Part shown: piece after piece, positions 22,999 to 33,569 of the stretch
Layout of the letters: each line of letters begins with the position of its first letter
How positions within the stretch are numbered: position 1 is the stretch's first letter
Source: Tillandsia leiboldiana
Taxonomy: Eukaryota > Streptophyta > Magnoliopsida > Poales > Bromeliaceae
Direction: 5' to 3'
Assembly (NCBI GenBank): GCA_029204045.2
Contig: CM055073.1
Location: 29,746,599-29,810,598 of the forward strand
Length of the DNA: 64,000 nucleotides
Notes under the pieces: model-generated
Databases searched by the model: none
Told to the model about the DNA's origin: nothing
Seen by the model: only the letters and a program-made list of their open reading frames with translations
Position numbers and translations under genes: made by a program

Positions 22999-25082
22999 AA
23001 CGATGATGTCGAGGATCCGGTAGAATTTGAAGAATTTGAAGATCACCGACAGCATTTTTTACTGGGCAATGAATTAATTCACCAAAGCGTTGTTGAACAA
23101 AACATTTATCAAGGTCCTCCGTGTGATGATCAATGGAAAGATCGGATATTTTCTGACAAGACGTCCTTGGTGAATGCTTTGGATCGATGGCACATTGAAC
23201 ATAATGTGCAACTGAGAGTTGTTAAATCAAACACAACTAGATATACTGTGAGATGCTTGGTCAATTCTTGCCCATGGAGATTACATGCCTCTCGATCTAA
23301 AGGTTCATCACATTTTAAAGTAAAGACCTATGCGGGACCACATACATGCATGCTTCCTATTTTGAATACAATGCATAGGAATTGTACATCTTCTTTTATA
23401 TGTCAACATATACTACCCACAATGAAGGCAAGGCTTGCTATGAGTCCTACAGAAGTTCAAACCAGAGTTCGGAGTGACTTTCACGTCACCATTTCATATA
23501 GCAAGGCTTGGCGGGCACGGAATAAAGCCTTGCAAATTATATACGGTAGTTGGGAGCAATCATATCGTGACCTTCCTCGATATTTTTCAATGTTAGAAAC
23601 AACAAATCCCGAAACTATTACCAATATTGAAACTATAAGAGTGACCCCTACTTCAAGAATGTTTGCACGCGCCTTCTGGGCTTTTGGACCCTCGATTCTT
23701 GGTTGGACGTTTTGCCGGCCATTACTTTGTATCGATGCCACGCACTTGTATGGAAAATATGGAGGCCATCCATTAATTGCCACAGGTGTTGATGGCAATG
23801 GTGGTTTGTACCCGCTAGCATTCGCAATATGCGAGGGGGAGAATAGCTCGAGTTGGGAGTGGTTTCTAAATTGTCTACGGAGGTACATAACACGAGGTCG
23901 AGTTCTTACATTAATTTCTGATCGCTTTAAAGGACTTGCGAACCTTGTTGCACTTGTATTCCCACAATCAGAAGGACATGCTCATCGATGGTGTTTGCGA
24001 CACATGAAAGCTAATATGAATATTCATTTCAAAGCAAAACACCTACTTAAGAAATTTTATGCCATTGGGATGTGCCTCAGAAGAACGAGAATATAACATG
24101 TTAAAGGATGAATTGAGAGCAATGGATGTGGATGCTTGGCAATGGGTTGACAGACTTCATGCCGATAGGACATATTGGGCTAAGGCTTTCGATGGTGGTC
24201 GACGATTCGGCATTATGACTACAAACCGTTCAGAAAGTTTAAATGGAGTCTTGAGGGGAGTTCGTGGCTTACCAATTACCGCTTTTGTAATGGCAACATT
24301 ACATCGACTGGTTGAGTTCTTTCTAAAACATCGTCAAGAGGGAGCAGCAATGTTTACTCCATTTGTATCGGATGTGGATAAAACTATTAATAGCCGAATG
24401 TCAGTGGGTAGAGCACATACAGTTTGGCGATATGGATATCAAGAATTTGAAGTTCTTACAGGAAGGGATTTGCAATACCAAGTCATTATCAATGGAGCAA
24501 ATTCTACATGTTCATGTTTGTGTTTGCAACTGACAGGATTACCTTGTTCACATATATTAGCTTGTTGTAGTTCGTTACACATGAACATAGATTATTATAG
24601 TCTATGCGCCCGTTGGTATACTACTGAATCATTTTCAAACGAAAGTCAACGTAATTATTGTGATACTGTTTTCATTTCAGGTCGATCTCCTTCAGAGAAT
24701 GGAACATACGGTCCGAAGTGTACTACCCCAGCTTTCACATACTGGACCACCTTTCGACATTCTGACACGTGGTGCTGAACAGGTGGAGGTTGGTTTACTG
24801 ACTCTACAGACATTACCACCTACTACACCACGCCCAGCGGATCATGGTGGAGCATCGACGTCGGGGCATGCACCATCACCTAGTCCATCGGGGACACAGC
24901 CAGCAGAGCATGGTGGAGCATCGACGTCGGGGCATGCACCATCACCATCAGATACTACGCCACCATCGGGGTACGTACCACTTGGTCGTCGTCAACGAGG
25001 ACCTGATCTTTTTTATTTGAGGCAACCACGGCAGCGACAGTCCTCCCAGACTGATCAGCCCTCATCTTCAGCTCCTTCATAG
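22999..25082 (+). pseudogene. MULE transposase, catalytic and C-terminal part
   Basis: Continues in frame from the N-terminal exons. In order: an acidic stretch, the MuDR DNA-binding module (FSDKTSLVNALDRW..., with the C-x4-C ... H-x-C pattern in VRCLVNSCPW and PHTC), the MULE catalytic domain (first Asp in CIDATHLYGKYGG near 23733, second in LISDRFKGL near 23915), and a GHAHRWCLRHM stretch. At about 24066-24072 the frame changes within ATTGGGATG; one base too many in the G run explains it. The next frame carries the expected third acidic residue (NRSESLNG near 24225-24250) and a SWIM zinc finger CSC...PCSH (about 24508-24552). A further frame change near 24650-24690 leads to a tail with two GGASTSGHAPSPS units, ending at 25082. 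The second change could be a tiny intron or another indel. Broken as written. Confidence 0.85.
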
Positions 25083-25189
25083 CCAGAGGGCACGGCTATT
25101 TCTCAGTTGGACCAATTGGACCGTATTGAGCCATTTGATTAGTTTACATTGTTATATATTGTTATATTTCTATTATTTTGTTATGATGA

Positions 25190-25432
25190 GTTGTGTTGTT
25201 GTGTTGTTGTGTTGTTGTGTTGTTGTGTTGTGCGATGTGATGTGATGTGATGTGATGTGATGTGATGCAATGTGTTGAGATGTGATGTGAAGTGTTGCTG
25301 TGTTGTTGTGATGTTGTGTCGTGCGATGTTCTGCGATGTGATGTAATGTGTTGTGATTGGGTTGTGCTTTGTTGTGCCTTGTTGTGCTTTATTGTATTGT
25401 TGTGTTGTTGTGTTGTGTTCGTAATCATGTAT
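25190..25432 (+). repeat. TGTTG / TGATG short tandem repeat
   Basis: Alternating runs of (TGTTG)n and (TGATG)n with variants, just after the transposase stop. Simple-sequence DNA; reading frames across it are not genes. Confidence 0.85.
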
Positions 25433-25592
25433 TTTGCTTCTTCTTTGAAATGTTGAAACTTACTGTAATAATTGTTCAATGTAATATTTATAATTCCTCT
25501 TTTTCATTCCTTTCTTTTTTTTTAAATGCTCACTATGTATATGCTTTGCATTTATTATTTGTTTAAAGCTTTGGTGATTGTGAAGAGATTGT

Positions 25593-25979
25593 TTACTTAA
25601 TTTTATTCTGATGAGCTCTTGAATGATTTTCCTTTATGCTGACCGCAGTTCTACAAAGTTGCTCTGCTAAGTCATATTGTCCACCTTTTAGCATAATTAG
25701 TGTTCTTGTTTTTAAAATTGTTGCTCTTAAATTCTCAAGATCCTTGTGAAATATAATATTAGACACTGCATTTGATCTCCTTTTTGCACTAGTTAAACAC
25801 AAAGATTCATTGTTAGCTTCTAAAAGAAAAGAATCCACCAGTACATCTAGTGTATTAGAGAGTTGAATGCACGCTGAATTATGATGAAAAAAAATATTCA
25901 GACTAAACATGCAGGCTGAATTATGATGAAAAAAAAAATTATTCAGACTAGTGTAGAGTACAGGTTCTACATCGAGCAT
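25593..25979 (-). pseudogene. Possible captured host-gene fragment inside the MULE
   Basis: An open frame of 128 codons on the minus strand, in the interval between the transposase and the right terminal repeat. The C-terminal half (DLENLRATILKTRTLIMLKG and QYDLAEQLCRTAVSIKE) has the look of a tetratricopeptide-type helix pair and normal coding composition, unlike its AT-rich surroundings. The N-terminal part contains a short duplication (FFHHNSAC twice) and is probably not original coding sequence. MULEs often pick up gene pieces (Pack-MULE behaviour), so capture is plausible. I do not recognise the source gene, and chance openness remains possible. Confidence 0.35.
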
Positions 25980-26144
25980 TGACTCCGCAGGTATTTACAG
26001 AAAAATTTAAAAATTCTTGCATCATGTGTATTTTATATTTACAGTGCGGTTCGGATGGTTTTAGACTGTGGCGGAAGCTCCCGGGGCGAAAAGTGAGTTG
26101 GCGGCGAAAGATTGGAGCACTCTGGAGCTAGGTTGAGTGGCTGG

Positions 26145-26276
26145 TAGAACACGCAGGCTCAACCTGCGTGTTCTAAACACGCAGGCTGAGCCTGCGTGTT
26201 CTAAACACGCTAAACACGCTAAACACGCAGGCTCAGCCTGCGTGTTTAGAACACGCAGGTTCTACCTGCGTGTTTA
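26145..26276. repeat. Right subterminal palindrome cluster of the MULE
   Basis: Four palindromes share the arm AACACGCAGG: about 26148-26172 (one imperfect centre), 26176-26200, 26222-26246 and 26250-26274. Two extra partial arms (TAAACACGC) sit between the second and third. It mirrors the left cluster at 3111-3185. Confidence 0.9.
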
Positions 26277-26299
26277 ATTGCATACACCCCAGCCAGCTG

Positions 26300-26435
26300 T
26301 GGCGAGCTGACGTGGTTGACCTGGCTGACGTGGATGGGTGACGTGGCAGGAAGAGGGTCATTTTTACAAATACAAATTTTGTAGGGCCATTTTTAAAAAT
26401 TTAAATTTTGATAGGGTCAATTTCAAAAAAAACCC
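26300..26435 (-). repeat. MULE right terminal inverted repeat
   Basis: Inverted match to 2935-3070. TGACGTGG words lie at 26308-26315, 26326-26333 and 26339-26346, the mirror image of the left end. Confidence 0.85.
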
Positions 26436-26444
26436 TATATTTCT
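26436..26444. repeat. Right target-site duplication of the MULE
   Basis: TATATTTCT, differing from TACATTTCT at 2926-2934 by one C/T. Confidence 0.75.
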
Positions 26445-26530
26445 TCTATTTCAGAGTGGGATAAATTTTATTAATCATATTCTTGGATGAATCGAATGTA
26501 TATCATACACTCTATTTTCGGTGTACGGAT
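26445..26530. repeat. Remainder of the MITE into which the MULE inserted
   Basis: The reverse complement starts aatactatccgtacaccgaa and continues through gtgtatgatatacat. This is the terminal wording of the MITE at 28068-28250. The piece left of the MULE (about 2905-2934, gatgaagtgtatatctta) fits the opposite arm. Confidence 0.5.
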
Positions 26531-27409
26531 AGTATTACTTTAATAAATTGTACTTTTGGTTTCTCAAACTATGAAGCCCATGACACTTTAGTTCTCCAAC
26601 ATTTACTCATTGCAATTTCCAGTTAGTTCAGACAATCGGATTATGAGATGTTGGACACTTTAATTAAAAAAAATACTTTTGATATACTTTAATTAATTGC
26701 AATATATATGAATTGAATTATGAGGTTTGCGATATTTTAATTCTCAAACTTTAAAATAGTTGTTCAAAATTCAAATTTCAAGATTGAAATGAAAATTTAC
26801 AGTGCTGATGGCCAGTTTGAGATGATTTTGTGTCTTAAATTTGAGACCAAATCCATATCTAATAAGTTAGTTTGGATTTTTTTATTTTTTTTTTCTAAAA
26901 ATGTGAAGGATTCTATGCATAGTTTTAGTAAGTTCTAAAATTAAAACTTATAATTTTAAAATTTTAAATTATAAGTTTTAATTTTTTTAATTTTAAATTT
27001 TAAGTTTTAAATTTGAAATTAAAAATTTCAAATATAGATTTACAAATTCAAATTTTAAAATTTAATTTTTTGTGCAAATTTAAAATTTAAAATATAAATA
27101 TAAATTCAAGTTTTAAATTATTTTAAAATAAAATTTGGTAAAAACATAATTATATACAAACAGTAATTTTTATTTTATTTTATCTTTTTGCCCAGCAACC
27201 TTACAAAATCACTTCAGAAAATTCTTTTTTATTTATATCTAATCAAACGCTTTTTACATATTTTAATCAAAATTAATTCTCTAAATCAAAATTAATTCTA
27301 TAATATTTTTTTTTCAAAATTTAGGCCAAATGGATTCTTAATCTCATGAACAATATCAATTCTTATTAAAAGTCCGGCTTAAGTTTCGGGGCTATCTAGT
27401 TTTTTTTTT
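26531..27409. other. AT-rich intergenic sequence with MITE remnants
   Basis: 26555-26760 resembles the left part of the element at 36380-36841 (taaattgtacttttggtttc; actttagttctcc). The rest is A/T-rich with many AAATTTTAAA words. No gene seen. Confidence 0.5.
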
Positions 27410-28060
27410 TTTTTTTTTTTATGCTGAGACTTTCAAATCGATGATCGATTCTATTAGATTTAATCTAGAATATTTAAAGGATCACAAAAATATATTTCAT
27501 GATTTTTTTTAAGTCCTTTGATAGAAAAGACTTAAAATCAACGATTAAAAATAAAAACCTCACAAAATATCATGATATGACACTAAAACTTTCGATTAAA
27601 ATATTAGATTTAATCTAGAATATTTAAAGGACCAAAAAATATATATTTTATCATTTTTTTTATGTCATTTGCCTAATAATAGAAAAGACTCAAAATCAAC
27701 GGTTGAAAATAAAACCTCACAAAATGTTATGATATGACACTAAAACTTTCGATTAAAAATATTGATCTTATTTTATATAGTATAATTTTTTTTTATCAAA
27801 TTTTTACGTAATATGAATATTTCTACACCGTTAAACTTACAAATGGCTCACCACGACTATTAAAATTGTTGATTTTGAACCCTTCGATCACTAGACAAAT
27901 GATATTGAAAAATCGTAAAATTTATTTTCCAAGTTAATTCAAATACTTTATATCAAGTCTAACGGATTTGATCATTGATTTAAAAGTCCTAATATTAAAA
28001 ACGATTTTTAAGCATGAAGGACTCTGTGCTTATAAAAAAATGTCAGTCTAACTATATGTA
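27410..28060. repeat. ~545-bp inverted-repeat family, copy with internal duplication
   Basis: Shares with 31012-31556 the words gatcgattctattagattta at the left and aaaacgatttttaagcatga at the right, which are inverted relative to each other. Two blocks of about 140 bp (27460-27600 and 27601-27755) are tandem copies, so this copy is longer. Confidence 0.6.
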
Positions 28061-28067
28061 TATATAA

Positions 28068-28250
28068 CTAGAGCAATATTATCCGTACACCCAAAATCAA
28101 GTGTACGATATACATCCCACCCATCATGGGAAGGGAACTTCTCCACTGATCAACTTCGAAGTAGCCAATAAAATTCACTTCATCCCAGAATGGGTGGAGT
28201 GTTAGATGCATATCTAATTTTGAATGTATAATAAGTATTTTTCATATAAC
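28068..28250. mobile_element. Short MITE (GAGCAAT...GTACACC type)
   Basis: The left end tagagcaatattatccgtac and the reverse complement of the right end (tatgaaaaatacttattata) resemble each other, with inner words atacatcccaccca / atctaacactccaccca also inverted. About 180 bp, no coding capacity. The same terminal style occurs at 56885-57057. Confidence 0.55.
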
Positions 28251-29767
28251 TAGGTTACTATATTATTAATAACACCAAATCATTAATAATATTAGATTTC
28301 GATCCTTAAATGAAAAATGTATTGCTAGTATGATAGTAAATTTTTAGAATTTGATGGATGGTTGGCGGAATAATAAGATCTAAAGGACTAAATAAATAAA
28401 TAAATAAACCTATTAGCTCTAGAAATAGCAGTCTAAATTTGGTCAAATAGTAAGAAATTTAAAGTAAATATAAAAACTAAAATAACTTGTACAAAGTTGT
28501 GCCCATAAAAATCAAATTATTAAATTTATTTAATAGGAAAGTCAAATTGTGTATTGCTACTAGGTATATATATATACGATTAGAAAAATTAAGATAATCG
28601 AAGTGATAATCTAATCATAATCATTCTATTATAAGTAATGGAAAAAAATAATAATTCAACAAATAGTGGTTAATGAAAATGAAATAGACTCAGTGAAGTT
28701 ATTTAATTATTTAACAAATAAGATTAAATTAAAATTTAAAAATTAAGTTCTAAATTAAAATTTATATTTCAAAATTTAATCTGCAATATTTGATTAGCTT
28801 TTATTTAACTTTAGATATACTTTTGATATTTTTCAACTACTTAGTAAAATTAACTTAAATTTATAACTAAAAAGTTTTTAATACATAAATAATTAATTCT
28901 TTTTCAATAAATTATAAGCTTTGGTCAGTATTTAAACTGGAAAGAATAAAATTAAAAGTTGAGATGATCTGCAACAAAAGAAAAAAAAAAATTGGAGGAT
29001 GTTATTTAAAAATGCAACATAGTTGAGGGGGTCTCCATGCAATTTTTTTTTATATGAGTCCAACTTGTTTGCTTTTAAAAATAAGTACATTGCCGTCTGT
29101 ACTGTCAAATTATGTTTGTTTCTATTAGACTTTGACATAAAATATTAAAAATATCTTAAAAAATAAATTTTTTAATTTTTTAATATTATTTAATTAAAGA
29201 TAATAAAAAAGCTCAAAATTAAATTTTGTATAGTTGAGTATATCTTGAGAGGTGCATTTGAAGATCAAATTACATTTTATAGAAGAAGGTTACATGGGAG
29301 ACAAAAAAAGTATAGTTTATATGAGAGATGAATAAAATTAAGCCTCTACACAACTAGCAGTAGCAATTCAGCAATTCAGCTCCATGTTTGCTATTTGACT
29401 CATGTTCGACTTGTATTGAATTTGAAATTGATCAACTTATTTAATAAATGAGTCTAATATAAATTAAAATTTTCAGTTCGAAATCTTAACGAGCCATACA
29501 TGATCTGGAATCAACTAGTTCGTGTTCGACTCGATCCAGCTCCCGCGTGTGTATATATATATATATATTAGGGCTTTTATATTTTTAAAAGCACAAGTTT
29601 AACTATATTTATAAATTTTTTACCATAAATTTATATTGAAATTTGTATTATTGTAAAGTCAACTAAAGAGAGAGAAAGAGAAAGTACAATATCACAAGTC
29701 TCAATGCAAATCTAATGATAAAAAATTCACAAGCATAGTTGAATTTGTGTTTTTAAAAATATATAAA

Positions 29768-29818
<51 letters not shown>
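28251..29818. other. AT-rich intergenic sequence
   Basis: 28251-28430 carries a decayed copy of the microsatellite-flanked MITE family. The remainder is AT-rich with short (TA)n and (CT)n runs (29550-29570, 29768-29818). No coding region I can support. Confidence 0.55.
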
Positions 29819-29821
<3 letters not shown>

Positions 29822-30053
29822 TCCAGCTGGAATACTTTCGATAGCACCAAGTAATTGGTGCTACTAAGTTTTTAGTCCTTGGATGAAAATATGTACGGTT
29901 GAGATTACAGTGGTCCCCTAAAATTTTTACTATTCAATCAACCGCCCACTAAATCCTAGGGTACAACTATCATCCTAACCTCACATCTCTTAATCCAAAA
30001 GCTAAAAACTTGGTAGCACCAATGACTTGATTCTATCGATAGTATTCCGGCCG

Positions 30054-30058
<5 letters not shown>
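29819..30058. mobile_element. Microsatellite-flanked MITE, copy A
   Basis: Inverted ends: ggaatactttcgatagcacc at the left and ctatcgatagtattccggcc at the right, about 240 bp. A (GA)n run lies immediately left and a (TA)n run immediately right. Confidence 0.75.

Positions 30059-30109
<51 letters not shown>
30059..30109. repeat. (TA)n microsatellite
   Basis: About 25 TA dinucleotides between two MITE copies. Confidence 0.95.
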
Positions 30110-30111
<2 letters not shown>

Positions 30112-30328
30112 GATAGCACCAAATAATTAGTGCTATCAAGTTTTCAACTCTTGGATGAAAGGATGTGCAGTTGGAATTATAATGGTCCCCTATAATTTTT
30201 ATTATTCAACCAACCACCCACTAAATCTTAAGGGACCACTGTAATCTTAACCGCACATCCCTTAATCCAATGGCTAAAAAATTGGTAGCACCAATGACTT
30301 GGTGCTATCGATAGTATTCCAACCCTAG
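30110..30328. mobile_element. Microsatellite-flanked MITE, copy B
   Basis: Left end attcgatagcaccaaataat, right end gctatcgatagtattccaac; about 219 bp. Directly followed by (CT)n and (TA)n. Confidence 0.75.
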
Positions 30329-30612
<284 letters not shown>

Positions 30613-30634
30613 TGCGCTCTCTCTTTCTCTCTCT

Positions 30635-30689
<55 letters not shown>

Positions 30690-30918
30690 GCATAGGGCTA
30701 CTATACTCTTATTAGTATAAACCCCTTTGTACTCATAACTTTTTCACCTTTGGATGAAGGAATGTGCGGTTAGGATGATAGTGGTCCCCCTACGGTTTAC
30801 TAGGTTGTTGAGGAAATAGTAAAAATATTAGGAACTACTATAATTCTAACCGCACATTTCTTCATCCAAGTGATGAAAACTTATGAGTACAAAAAAATTT
30901 TAAGAGTATAGTAGCCGG

Positions 30919-30922
<4 letters not shown>
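30690..30922. mobile_element. Microsatellite-flanked MITE, subfamily 2
   Basis: Inverted ends gggctactatactcttatta and the complement of agagtatagtagccggaccc. Inner words ggaatgtgcggttaggatga / ctaaccgcacatttcttcat are also inverted. Between (TA)n on the left and (CT)n plus (TA)n on the right. A relative lies at 57132-57370. Confidence 0.75.

Positions 30923-31010
<88 letters not shown>
30923..31010. repeat. (CT)n followed by (TA)n microsatellite
   Basis: CT repeats to about 30960, then TA repeats. Confidence 0.95.
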
Positions 31011-31666
<656 letters not shown>

Positions 31667-31905
31667 CCGACTGGAATACTATTGATAGTACTAAATAATT
31701 GGTACTATCAAGTTTTTAGCCCTTGGATAAAAATATGTACGGTTAGAATTATAATGGTCCCCTAGAATTTTTACTATTTAACCAACCACCCACTAAACCC
31801 TAAGGGACCACTATCATTCTAACCGCACATCCTTTAATCCAAGAGCTAAAAAATTAATAGCACCAATGACTCGGTGCTATCGATAGTATTCCAGCCTAGT
31901 TATAT
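31667..31905. mobile_element. Microsatellite-flanked MITE, copy D
   Basis: Ends gactggaatactattgatag and tgctatcgatagtattccag are inverted repeats; about 239 bp. Confidence 0.75.
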
Positions 31906-31914
31906 ATATGAGTT

Positions 31915-32140
31915 AGGTTAGAATGTTATTAATACCACCAAATCATTGGTGCTATTAAGTTTTTGACTCTTAGATTAAGAGATGTATGGTTGGAATGATA
32001 GTGGGCCTCTAGGGTTTAATGGGTAGTTGGGGAAATAGTATGACTAACGGGTAAAAATAATCAAAAGAATTGATCTAACGTTGGAAAACTTGATAGCACC
32101 AAATACTTGGTGCTATCGATACCATAATAGTTGGACTATA
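31915..32140. mobile_element. Microsatellite-flanked MITE, copy E
   Basis: Left end gttaggttagaatgttatta, right end ctatcgataccataatagtt; followed by (TA)n at 32141-32157. Confidence 0.7.
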
Positions 32141-32159
32141 TATATATATATATATAGCG

Positions 32160-32390
32160 CGCGCTAGGTTGGAATGCTATTAATAGTAGCAAGTCATTGG
32201 TGCTATTAAGTTTTTAACCCTTAGATTAAAAGATGAGTAGTTAAGATGATAGTGGGCTCCTTAGATTTAATAACTGGTTGAAAAAATAGTAAAATCTAAC
32301 GGATGAAAATGATCAAAGATGTTGATTTAAGAATAGAAAATTTAATAATACCAAATACTTGGTGCTATCAATAGCATAATAGACGGACTC
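32160..32390. mobile_element. Microsatellite-flanked MITE, copy F
   Basis: Left end gctaggttggaatgctatta, right end gctatcaatagcataataga; followed by (CT)n and (TA)n to about 32453. Confidence 0.7.
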
Positions 32391-32402
32391 TCTCTCTTTC
32401 TT

Positions 32403-32454
<52 letters not shown>

Positions 32455-32584
32455 AAAAAAATTCAACTTTTCACTCTGTAATAAGGATTGCAAGCCAGCT
32501 CATGTTCATTTTGTTAATAAACAAATTGAACAGAAGCTAAATTTTTCAGCTTTATATTATGAATTTTATTCGGCTTGTTCAATA

Positions 32585-33282
32585 GCACCGTGTTTGGTTT
32601 GAATACAAATGAGGAATAAGCCCTCTTTGTACCCAAACACAATTGGTTTAAGGGGGTAATAGGGTGGAACACCCATTCCCTCCTTTACCGGATTGTTCCG
32701 GTCAAAACCGGGACAACCCGGTAACAGAGGTCCGGTCAAAATCGGGACAATTCGATAACAAAGAGGGATAGGTGTTCCCCCCCTCTCCCTCCTCCTCCTT
32801 CTTTATTTTATAAATTTTAATTTTTTTTAACTTTATTTTTTAATAAATTTAAAAATTTTATTTTATTTTATTTTTGTAAAAAAAATTTATTAATTTTAAA
32901 ATTTTAAAATTTATATAATTTTTTTTATAAATATTTTAAAATTTATATAAATTTAAAAATTAAAATTTTTACTCCCACTTAAAATTTAAAATTAACTTTT
33001 TTTTACTCTCACTTAAAATTTTTATAAAAATAAAAATTAATAAAAATTAAAATTTAAACAAATTTTGAAACTTTAATTTTTTTAAAAAAAACTAAAAAGC
33101 GAAAAATATTTTAATCTTTTAACACAAAAGTCAATTCTTTATTCCTCTTGTTCTTTTTCTTATACGGATTACTAACCTAAAATTCAACAAAATATAAATT
33201 TACAATAATTTCAGCTTGTTTCAAAAATTATACTTATCTCTATTACTACTAGTTATCTCTTATACCACAACCAAACGAAGCC
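32585..33282. mobile_element. Possible Tourist/Harbinger-type non-autonomous element
   Basis: Left end gcaccgtgtttggtttgaat and right end, in reverse complement, ggcttcgtttggttgtggta resemble each other and the Harbinger ends at 41220 and 51265 (GTTTGGT core). The interior is AT-rich with a repeated ccggtcaaaaccgggac word. The target duplication is not clear, so the call is tentative. Confidence 0.35.
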
Positions 33283-33569
33283 TATACGAACAAACAATGA
33301 GCTGGTACAGCCCAAGCCCTATTTCCAACCGTAAATTTACCCTTTGAATATAATTGGTCCAGCGGCAATTAGACAACATCATAGTGTAAGATGCAAAAAA
33401 ACACAGCCCCTAAAGGGCAAGTTACTCATAGAAACACAAAGCATTTCCTAGTAGTGGATTCAATAAAATCTGCAATCAAACTAAAAGCCGATATAACTAA
33501 GTTAAACAGCTACACTGATACACCACACTCTGTACATCAACTCCCTTCACGCCTCCCCCGGCCCCCAAC
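33283..33569. other. 3' flank of the CLAVATA2-like gene
   Basis: Contains the presumed 3' untranslated region of the minus-strand gene; no poly(A) signal could be assigned with confidence. Confidence 0.4.

Larger units (their letters stand above)
2935..26435 (+). mobile_element. Mutator-like element (MULE), autonomous type but interrupted
   Basis: The two ends match in inverted orientation: GGGCTTTTTTTGAAATTAAC at the left and GGGTTTTTTTTGAAATTGAC on the other strand at the right, continuing for about 136 bp. A 9-bp target duplication with one mismatch flanks the pair. Between the ends are a CT-rich untranslated exon, spliced transposase exons, a SWIM zinc finger and C-terminal tail. This order is what an autonomous MULE should have. 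An LTR retroelement splits the transposase, and a 100-N gap separates what look like two versions of the same contig overlap. The span here is 23,501 bp; removing the apparent overlap (about 6.8 kb) and the retroelement (10.9 kb) leaves about 5.8 kb. The host site itself looks like a MITE. Confidence 0.85.

Noticed and set aside
25190..25432. CRISPR-like or regulatory repeat array
   Set aside because: It is simple TGTTG/TGATG tandem DNA without spacers, in a plant genome.
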